Positions 55,125 to 64,000 of a stretch of 64,000 nucleotides of DNA are shown piece by piece; the first letter of the stretch is position 1, and every line of letters begins with the position of its first letter. A program made the position numbers and the translations under genes. The DNA is taken from positions 25,730,001-25,794,000 of the forward strand of contig NC_091047.1 of the NCBI RefSeq assembly GCF_963966145.1, in the 5' to 3' direction. The notes under the pieces are model-generated. The model saw nothing but the letters and a program-made list of their open reading frames with translations. It was not told the DNA's origin and ran no database searches. Origin of the DNA: Tenebrio molitor (taxonomy: Eukaryota; Arthropoda; Insecta; Coleoptera; Tenebrionidae).

Positions 55125-56750
55125 CGAGGTTGTTTTGCTTTAAAATTTCACTATGGAATTTTACATTTTTTTTTATGTGGTTACTCATTTAAAATAGCAA
55201 TGTATAGTTCATCCAAAGATATAGTAATTTTATGGACTTTGGTCGATAATTTCTTTTACAATTTTGGGGTCACTTTTATTACCAACTTGAAGAGAGTTAT
55301 AAATCTGTTACCTTTGCAAACAGAAAACGGTCCTGAAAATGGACTATTGGAGACGAGGTAGGTAGAGCCCAGTCGTGCGACGGATGTCAGAAGTTAATTG
55401 CCCTGCCATCCATAACTGACCCCCTCAAGTTAATGTACTCCATCCCTCAGAAAATCACTATATTTCTGGGTCTACTTTAATCCGTGTTTTATCAGATTTT
55501 AATGTTTTTAAAATGATTAAAATTAAATCAGTTATACCTAATCGTAGTATATTTTTTTTAAATTTTACGTTAATTTATAAATATTTAACTTTAGACATTT
55601 CGTATTTCCATTTACAGTTTTGGTCGTGTTTCAAGAGGAATTATATTCCAGGGGTTGGTGGTAACCAAACTCCAGTCCTAGAATTGGACAAAAAAAATAG
55701 TCAATGGTTGTCATCGGATTTGGCTCCCAATGTATACAGAGTATCCCAGAACTGCCTCCCCAGAAAAAAAGGGAGTATTTCGTTAAATGTGATAATCTGA
55801 ATTTTAAAGAAAAAAAGTCCTATCTCAAGCGATAATCGAGAAAAGACATCCTAAACTTGACCAATCAGAGTTGAGCACCATCGAGGATGACCGCAATTTT
55901 GCGTTACCAGGATTTCGAATTTTATTGCGATATCAATAATTAGTAATTACTTTTGCCGTCTAGCAATCTGTCCGATTTTTAGTAACACCTGAGGACGACT
56001 TCTGGGATTGGTGAAATTGAAAACGTTATGTGAGCTACAGGAAAATTAATTTTATTCACCTTGGAGTCTCTCTTGCTGTCGGCACATTCCTGTTTTCTAT
56101 GGGGAGGTAGTGCTTGGACAGGCTGTATAACAGAAGGACGAATATAATTCTGCTTTCGTTGGTTCGAATCTCACCGGGTTCGAACCCTCAAATTTGAACA
56201 GTGGGCAAGCTTTAATTTACCACCGAATGCATTCCTCAAACTGCTCATTCCAGTTAAATACTTACTTAATTGAAGGATTTTTTTCTTATCATTTTAATTT
56301 GAGTCATTCAAGATATATAGTGTGAAAATCAGTGAAAGTGTAACAAATATAAATACAAAAATAAACAAAAAAAGTTGATGTCATAAGTTACTTGCAGTTG
56401 ATGAAAAAATTACGGTCTTCGAATGAAGTCTAAAAAAGTAACACAAAGATTTGAGAAAAGAGTTATGAAAGTAAGAGTCACCAGTGACATTGACCGACGT
56501 ACTCAGAAAACCGGCGACAAAATTATCGTTAAAGGTGAGCAAATCAAGTTTGGCAGTGAATTCTTGGAAAATATACACAAACAAATTATTATTAATGCAA
56601 TAAATAAAATTTAATAGTCAACTCTAACAGCGAATCAGTAAATTAAAGGAAGAGCGACATTGTAAAAAAGAAATGAAAGGATATTATCGCATATTATATC
56701 ACAAGTGCCAAATTTTTTAAGGGAAAATGTTTTGCTAATGAACGAAAACA
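55125..56750. other. No supported gene
   Basis: Frames at 55513-55800 and 56423-56614 have no recognised domains. At about 56150-56180 a GGTTCGAATC box occurs, and GGGTTCGAACCC follows it, but no tRNA cloverleaf can be folded. Confidence 0.4.
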
Positions 56751-56754
56751 TCCA

Positions 56755-56880
56755 TAAATGAGGTCAGAAGACCAATTATTATCAAATAAGAGCACGAGAC
56801 GAAGTCGAGGGCTTTTATTTGATAATAATTGGTCTTCTGACCGAATAATTTATGGATGTTTGAGTTCATTAGCAAAAAAT
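56755..56880. repeat. Foldback element with GAGACGAAGTCGAGG core
   Basis: CCATAAATGAGGTCAGAAGA CC pairs with GGTCTTCTGACC and ATTTATGG, and AATTATTATCAAATAA with TTATTTGATAATAATT. The core is the same as in the 1.8-kb foldback. Confidence 0.8.
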
Positions 56881-57908
56881 TTGCCGATATTAAAATTTTG
56901 CACGAGGGGTATACGGCTGATTATTTCCTGAATATAATAAAACAAACGCATTATTTCCAATCCTTTTTATTCAAAATAGTTTATTAAAAAAAAATCAGGT
57001 ACCGACATTTTTTATCCGATTATTGCACAGTGTGCATTTTAGAGAAATTTTATCGGGTTATTTTTTGTTTTCTCGTTTTAATTGGTCAATATTTGTCACG
57101 CCATTGGTTGCTAGAGACATGAAGGAAATAATCATTAGTAATTCAACGAGAGGGTACGAAATTGCCGGAAATTTTCGATCTCATTATACGAGTATTTGTT
57201 TCGACGACAGCACGCCTCCTTGCGTGCAAAGTATCACTTTCATGCCTCGTAATGTAGGTAATAAGTATACTATTGTTCCACACTCGTAAACAGTTTTACA
57301 CACTATTAAAAATTTCTCCAATATTTGAAAAAAAAATCGTATGAGCTTTACACGTATTGCTTTGGAAATGCACGACACTCATATGAGCACGGGTGATAAT
57401 AAACATTTTACAGGCTAGCCAGTTAAGAGACATTTTCAAGGCGAATACAGTGACTTGTAAAACTGACGTTTACAAGTGCGGAACAATAGTTATTAACCCA
57501 TTAAAGTTGTGGTTCATCGATAAAAAAATTCACTGTATAGGCGATTAACTGATTACAAAATTGGATCGTTTCTTGCCAAATCTACATGTCCCCATGAGGG
57601 TGTACTGCAGATACACGTACCTAGTAGAAGTCAACGCTGGCGATTATGCACGTGCAAACTATGTAAATCAGTGAACTTTTTCAAAAAAATTAGGGTATTT
57701 GTTTTCTCTAATAATTGTAGTTATAGTCTAGTGTTGACCCCTTGAAAAATTTAATAATTTTGTAAACATTCTAAATGTTAAGTTGATTAGTTAAATATAG
57801 TTTCCGTTAGAGTTTAATTAGCGCAGATTTCAATGTGCAAAAAATGTTTCCAAATAAGATTAATTTACCAAAATTAATTCAGTACAAAATTAGAAATTCC
57901 AGAATATA

Positions 57909-59043
57909 CAGGGTGTCTCAGCTAAGACTTTCGAGCCTAATATCTCGGTTATTTGCCAACGGGGATTTTTATGAAATTTAAAATACAGATATTTTAGACC
58001 GTGAATGTTCAATTAGTAACCATAAAATTACATCAAGTTAAAAAATGTAATTTTAACACGTTTCCTTTATCGAAAATTATGCGCGATTATTATTAGATTG
58101 TTAAACATTAAAAAATAGGGGTCTACACAAACAATTAAGTAAATCATTGTCTGATTCAACGAAGAGATTAGATTTTGTCGTTAAAAATTTAATGTAAAAT
58201 TTGAAGGTATTTGAGCAGTTATCTTTTGAAACAATTGATGAAAGATTGCCAAGCAACATTTTGTACACCCTTTAAAATCTGTCAAAATTGGGCGCGCGTT
58301 ATTAGAAACGTCAAATTGTGTAAATGTATTGAAAATACTCTAAAAATAGACTACAATGGCAGAAATTTCAATATTTTTGAAAAAGGAAACAATTTTTGCC
58401 TATGGAGAGTGTCGTAAGAACTTCAATGACACAGTTCGTTTTCTTGTGGAACACTATCCAAATGTAGGCTTTACAAAATGTAAGGTTAAGAGAGTCGTCA
58501 ATTTATTTGAAGACACAGGAAGCGTACGTGAACTAAATTACCTTGCTAAAATATCCCGATAGTGTTTTAGTCCTTTATGGAAGAATTAAAGCATCCAGTA
58601 TAATAAATTACGTCCAAATGTTGTCTTTAATTTCGTAAGTGTTTGTAAGGTTAGCAAGATAAACGTCAAATATGTCACTCGCATTTGTGCGAAAAGGGGT
58701 GACCAAAATTCGGCGATAGCGCGCGTTTGTTTCATACGCCTCTACATTTTTGCATTTGCAGCCACGTTTAACACAGTTTTTTGCTTTTTTCTTGCAAACC
58801 AGACGTCTTTCAAGGACAAGTTTTTCCCTACAGCATTTTTATTGACAATCAATTTTTTATGTAAATCTTAATTGATTCAACATTTTAAAAAGGCATGTAA
58901 AAATTACGTTTTTGAGACTTGGGTGAGTGGATTAATGGGATTTTATTCTTCACCGCCTAAAATATCTGTATTTTAAATTTCACAAAAATCCGCTGGAAAA
59001 TAACTGAGTTATTAGGCTCGAAAGTCTTAGCTGAGACACCCTG
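57909..59043 (+). mobile_element. TA-type transposon with a DUF4817-like frame
   Basis: CAGGGTGTCTCAGCTAAGAC and GTCTTAGCTGAGACACCCTG are perfect ends, arms about 90 bp, TA on both sides. A 68-codon frame at 58356-58562 (MAEISIFLKKETIFAYGECR then HYPNVGFTKCKVKRVVNLFE) matches the helix-turn-helix leader of insect mariner-like transposases. The rest of the transposase is absent, so the element is nonautonomous. Confidence 0.8.
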
Positions 59044-59049
59044 TATATA

Positions 59050-60680
59050 TATATATATATTATGATACGGGTCAAATAAGAAGCATTTTGTAGCACGCAC
59101 GCATGTGTTTAGTAAAGGAGTAATTGCTACAAAATGCCTTATAAAGGAGATATCATACACTATTTTTTCTACTTTGCACCTTTTATAGTATTTAACATTA
59201 CTAGCATGGTAAAAAGGGTTTTTACTGGCGACAGAAGGAAATGACTGGAGAGCCAAAGGCGAACCAGTCACCTTCTGAAGCCAGTAAAACCCGTTACCAT
59301 GCGTGTATTGTTGAATATTTTATTTGTTCCTCACTTGTAAATAGTTATACAAACTATTAAAAATTTCGGTATTTGAAAAAAAAATCACACGTATTGCTTT
59401 GGAAACGCACATCACTCATATGAGCACGGGTGTAAAATTTTACTGACTAGCCAGTAAAATTTTATATGCTTGCTATAATTTTACATACTAGTCAGTTAAG
59501 AGACATTTTCAAGGTGAATAAAGTGACTTGATAAACTAATGTTTACAAGTAAGGAACAAATGAAACAATTTTTAAGCGAAAATTAACAATTTTTCAAATT
59601 TGGGAAATTTTCGACGACACGAATAAAAGCACAAATAGTTCGCGGTGAAAGCAATTTTCACCAAAATGTTGTGGACAGCAACTGTCACTGTCACTGTCTT
59701 TCACTCACTGGTTTTCATTCATGCATAATTTTTCCATTTCTTTCTGATAACTTAATTTTGATTTTTTAGACAACACTTGGTACCTTGCGGCACTTGCCTC
59801 TTCCAGGACATCATCAGGAACATATAACTTTTCATTACAGAATTTTGTTTATTTTGTATTTTATTTTTTTCCATAGCAACAGATCCGTCCAAAAATGTAA
59901 TTTATTTTTATTTAAAATTTTGAATACAAAGTTACAGACACTTTCTAATGACAATGAGGTATCGAACAAAACCAAATACAGCACGCGAGAGTAATGCCGC
60001 TTTCGTTCACTTGAATTGCATCATCCACTCAGGTCCGCTTCCTGGACGAACACACAATTCGCGTGAACGAAAGATTTGCCTTCCTCATTCTTACTGTAAA
60101 TAACTAAGTATTTCAATGTTCGTATAATGTTTCTCCAACTTTTATCAATTTTTGGAGCCATTATTTTTACTATTAATTGTAAGTAAACCATATACCAGGT
60201 GTCTTTAACATTTCAAAAGTAAATAGGGGGGCATAACTTATATTGTCACGTCATTGCTCCGTCCCTAGCCACCTCCAATTCAAAATTTTAAATAATATCC
60301 TTCATTTTTAATGACGTATTATGAAAGATAGCGCTGCCAACTGAATCATAATGATCATAGCGTACTGTGCTTTTTTTTCAATCTCATGGTACTTTCAGTA
60401 TCTTTGCGAATTGAATCATATTTTTGAAAAATTTAAGAAATTTGGAGCGCATCTTTGCGCACAACAATTATAAAACAAAGATGCAGTCTTAATTCACTGT
60501 TAAATTCTTAATAAATTTTGCAACCACAACCTTCATTTTAATTAAAATGAATGAGTCACCACTGGAGGAATAAAACCAGATGATTTCCACTGTTTCTAAC
60601 AATCAGACTTGCGGTAGTGGAAACCTCATTTAGTCACGTGATGATTAGTCTAACTGGCCAAGAAATTTTTTGCACCTTTT
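59050..60680. other. No supported gene
   Basis: A TA microsatellite lies at about 59045-59060. AAAAAATCACACGTATTGCT to TAAGAGACATTTTCAAGG (59378-59515) repeats 57328-57445. A foldback (ACTGGCGACAGAAGG with CCTTCTGAAGCCAGT) lies at about 59224-59287. No gene. Confidence 0.45.
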
Positions 60681-60719
60681 TTGCGTTGCAGTCGATAACT
60701 TTTTAAATCTAAAGCTTGT

Positions 60720-60888
60720 TTGACACGATGCTACATTTTGTAGAAAATTTGTTAGAAAATGAGAGAGACACCCTCGATCAGGACCAATGAACGATCAGGA
60801 TCATAGTCTGTCTTTGTCAGATCCTGATCGTTCATTGGTCCTCTCTCATTTTCTAACAAATCTTCTACAAAATTTAGCATCGTGTCAT
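60720..60888. repeat. Long two-step hairpin
   Basis: GACACGATGCTACATTTTGT AGAAAATTTGTTAGAAAATGAGAGAG (outer arm, given in two parts) pairs with the segment ending AATTTAGCATCGTGTC. The inner arm GGACCAATGAACGATCAGGATC pairs with GATCCTGATCGTTCATTGGT. The loop is about 17 bp. Confidence 0.85.
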
Positions 60889-61353
60889 ACAGCCTTTACT
60901 ATTAGTCCTAACGTGATATCAGTGGCGTACTCAACTTTTGTGGTTGAAGTTTACATGGCTTTTCTGCCCTTATGCGGATCTACAGGCCAAAACTGAATGC
61001 ACGGGATTTTTACAATTGGTTTGAAGATTCTGGGGTTTCAAGATTGTGACGTATTTCGAATTCACGCTGTATTGAGATTCAGAAAAATACGAGTAGATCT
61101 TGTTGAAAATTAATGAGTGAATAATGTAGTGGCGAATTGAGAAGGCAAAGGAACAAGGAAATTGGTATGGAAAAGACAGCCGACCGAAAGGTACCGTAAA
61201 AAGCCGTATGGCAAAAAACGGGAATGGCAAATTTAAAAAAAAAAAAAAAAAAAAATGTAGTGGCGAATTCAAAATTCATTTACTTCTTGCATCCTCAACA
61301 GATCAACATATTAACGGCCATATCAGAAGTTATTGGTAGTAGGTACAGAATAT

Positions 61354-61492
61354 AATAGTTATTTTTATATTAAGTGCGCGAAGAGAGTGTTTTTTGTGCA
61401 TGAAAAGGTCTTTTACGCCGAGACGAAGGTCGAGGCAGTATAAGCCTTTGAATGCACAAAAACATCTTCGCGCACGAAATATAAACAATATT
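61354..61492. repeat. Foldback element, sister of the one at 17.45 kb
   Basis: AATAGTTATTTTTATATTAA start. TTTTTTGTGCATGAAAAGG pairs with CCTTTGAATGCACAAAAA. Core CGCCGAGACGAAGGTCGAGG. Downstream homology to 17.6 kb continues to about 61600, then a small hairpin (GCGTGAAATGCAATTTCACGC) follows. Confidence 0.7.
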
Positions 61493-62582
61493 TTTTCTAT
61501 AATTGATTCAAAAAATTGAAATTAAAAATTCAAATTTTTGAAGGAAGTTTCAATGGAGTGACCATGTTGCTAGGTAACTAATAAAAAACAATGCGTGAAA
61601 TGAAAAACAGAAATAGTCGTATGCGTGAAATGCAATTTCACGCATACAAAACAGTGCGTGAAATGCAATTTCACGGCACTGTTTTGTATGGTTTCTATGG
61701 TTTCGATCTTACTAACAATGCAAAAAAAATACACGTCAGAAAATGACCCACTTCAGGCACAGATAACTATGCGTGAATTTCAATTTTTTGAATCAATTAT
61801 AGAAAAAAATATTTTGTCAAAATTTGATAATTTTTAAAATTTGCTTGAACAGTTGTTACCGCAGGAACAATTCTAAATGTGTTATTGTCAAAAATATTCA
61901 TCCCTCACCTGTATGAAATCACCGGGGCAGCTGGAAGAGTTCCTCAATATAAATATATGATATTTATGTACACATTTAAGGGTATAAACTTAACAAAATA
62001 TTATTGCTTTGCCACACTAGAGTAAAACTACCTAGTGACTAACCAACGATAGTTTTCGTAACAATTTGTATTATTTGTAAGGCAATTTAAATATTTATTA
62101 GGTGATTCACGAGTAATAATGAGCCTAACAAAAGTTATGATGCATCCAACAATATAGGTAATGTCGGACTTGTTGACTATGTTGTATAAAATTAAAATAT
62201 ATACTTATTTTTTAAATCCACATGATCGGTCCAAATGTAATGTTGGCTGCATCACAAATTTCATTCACAGGTTCATTATTACTCGTGAATGTATAAATTC
62301 CTGTATGTATAATTCATAAATCTCTTTGTAAATCGATTTAACTACTACTCCGGACACGGAACCTTGGCTACAACTGGCATTTAGCTGATATGTGTGAACT
62401 GGCCTTTATTGAATACAACCCAACTTTTGACTCGATAATGTCATTTCCCTGCTTTTTGATGTCACAAGAAAAACTTCAAAGTGATTTTTAATAATTGTTA
62501 TTTATCCAACATTCAATAGTAATATCGTGTTTTACTAGTTAGTTTTAATTGAGTAAACTGGGCTATAACTAGTCTGTTGTTT

Positions 62583-62864
62583 TAACCCACGTTGCCATTT
62601 GCACCGTGGGTTATAACATACATAACCCACGTTGCCATTAGCACCGTGGGTTATTAACGTTCATAACCCATCGGGAGCAGAATTTCATCAATAATGTCAT
62701 TATCTAAAAATTTTGGAATATTGGATAAAACGTTGTATGGCATACGTGGGTTATTAAGTACTACCCACTCGAGGTAATAACCTACTCGGGCAAGCCCTCG
62801 TAGGTTACAAATACCTCTCGTGGGTAATATCTTAAATAACCCACTTATACCATAAATAACTATT
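62583..62864. repeat. Two short direct repeats and a foldback ending AATAACTATT
   Basis: TAACCCACGTTGCCATT(T/A)GC followed by ACCGTGGGTTAT occurs twice (62583 and 62621), each a hairpin. Then CATACGTGGGTTATTAAGTA and CTACCCACTCGAGGTAATAA pair with GTGGGTAATATCTTAAATAA at the right. Terminus CATAAATAACTATT. The 111-codon minus frame across it is incidental. Confidence 0.65.
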
Positions 62865-62999
62865 ATTAATGACACTAATGATTGGTTTACGTCATTTTTT
62901 TTAGAAATGTCTAAAAATGTTGGCCAAGATTCCGTGTTTGGAATAATACATTTCTTCTTGGAATACAAGAAAAACCAGTTTGGAACCAAAATTTTTAAG

Positions 63000-63540
63000 T
63001 ACTTTGCTTTGAGGGGACTTGACTCTTATAGTATGTAAGAATTTAAATAAAATTTATCTCCATAATAATTGTTTTTGTTCTTCAAGATACGTTCTCGTGT
63101 ACGAGGCTTAAATAAAGTAATGTCCGCTTACTTTGACACTTTCAATGTCGCTTAAAATACATTACTTACATTCATACCGTTTGTCATTGATCATTGTGTT
63201 GTTAATGCAAATGTTTAGCATCATTTAAATAATGGTCGTGTATTCTCTTGAATTTTAAAGAATTAATGTTTTATATCTACAAGAATTCTCCACCTGTGAT
63301 TTACAAGCCTGCTTAAGCCTATCGACTGTTTAAGGATCAAGGAAAACAAGTAATCGCTACCAAAACAATTTTATATAATATCATCGCCTCGTTTTTCATT
63401 CGTCAAGGAAATTTCCAAGTTAATAAATTATTATGATACGTTAAAAACTATAAAACATCCGTTTTAATAATTCAGTGGCTTCTCGGATTATTCACATTAA
63501 AATGGTAATAATAGCAACAGCAACAATAATATGTAATAAT
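63000..63540. other. No supported gene
   Basis: AT-rich with no long frame, no strong inverted repeat and no recognised motif. Confidence 0.45.
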
Positions 63541-63544
63541 AATA

Positions 63545-63777
63545 CGGCGTGATCAACAATGACTGAGTCTGTTGGCAATTAAACAGTTGTTGAAAAGTGC
63601 TGGTGTTTTTTGTCTCGTAATTTGCGCTGACTGAATTTTTTTTATCTTGAGACGGCATTAAAAACATTTTTGGTTATGCCGGTTATGTTTACGCTATTAC
63701 AAAAATGAACCTTTGATGGTAAATTTCAAATTTGCCAAATTTAATTGTTACCAACAGACGTTCTTGATCACACTGTA
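63545..63777 (-). mobile_element. Inverse copy of the 49.8-kb miniature element
   Basis: TACGGCGTGATCAACAATGA and GTTCTTGATCACACTGTA are the ends. Inner TTTTTGGTTATGCCGGTTAT is the reverse of the 49.8-kb copy. Confidence 0.8.
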
Positions 63778-64000
63778 ATAGGTATCTATAATTACGTACA
63801 GACTATTTGTCTCGCTTTTCATAAAATTTTGTCTCCTTTTTAATATTAATAATAAAAAATTTGTAGCAAAGCTACAAGTAGGCCATGCTAAAAACACAAA
63901 TTTAGTAATATTTAGTAATATTCATTCATTCGTGGTATTATACCACGAGTAGTCCAAATTATGTCGATTATTTTTCAAACTGGTCACGAATTATCAATTG

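Noticed and set aside
54945..55361. 138-codon plus-strand frame
   Set aside because: Its first half is the inverted arm of a miniature element present in two other copies where the frame is not kept; no domain in the rest.
60970..61279. 66- and 100-codon minus-strand frames with poly-Phe
   Set aside because: They read through a poly-A/poly-T run of about 20 bases; no real protein features.

Overview
The window is AT-rich eukaryotic DNA from an arthropod, very probably an insect. The reasons are short GT-AG introns, TATA/initiator promoters, AATAAA signals, and insect-type transposons: mariner, Tc1-like, PIF/Harbinger, Jockey and restriction-like-endonuclease (RLE) non-LTR elements, plus abundant small inverted-repeat elements. 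I cannot fix the order from sequence alone. There are no bacterial-type operons, no CRISPR array and no convincing tRNA or rRNA gene.  The host genes I can support are three tandem, same-strand genes for secreted family AA15 lytic polysaccharide monooxygenases (LPMOs), the copper enzymes that oxidatively cleave chitin or cellulose. Gene A lies at 2838-3634, gene B at 14163-14963 and gene C at 30100-32117. Each has four coding exons with introns in phases 0, 2 and 1. Each precursor is 210-211 aa, with a 20-21 aa signal peptide ending exactly before the His that becomes residue 1, a second brace His at mature position 91 and ten conserved cysteines. Gene C has a second complete first exon (29549-29713) with its own promoter, 387 bp upstream of the other and splice-compatible with the same exon 2. 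All four first exons have a CTTATC (GATA-factor type) site 14-29 bp upstream of a TATA box.  Most of the rest is mobile-element debris, often nested. At 3.8-6.2 kb an element is split by a GC-rich insertion with a 37-bp tandem repeat. At 8.5-9.8 kb is a degenerate RLE-type non-LTR retrotransposon. At 10.1-11.4 kb two inverted-repeat elements share one TA. At 23.4-25.0 kb a deleted mariner is interrupted by a 761-bp element with mirrored short-repeat arrays and an 8-bp target duplication. At 26.8-27.4 kb a self-nested element carries a TTAA-flanked dimer of palindromes. At 28.2-28.9 kb one miniature element sits inside another. At 33.5-39.5 kb are a tyrosine-recombinase fragment, a Harbinger transposase broken by a solo LTR and a 5'-truncated Jockey element, and a minus-strand reading region with tandem repeats. 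At 41.8-46.1 kb are Tc1-like and RLE-element pseudogenes. From 46 to 64 kb there are many further miniature elements.  A recurring theme is a family of roughly 85-155-bp foldback elements, several ending in AATAGTTATT...AATAACTATT with a GC-rich self-complementary centre, at about a dozen sites. The LPMO genes form the coherent biological unit: a small gut-type polysaccharide-degrading cluster expanded by tandem duplication and then separated by transposon insertion.
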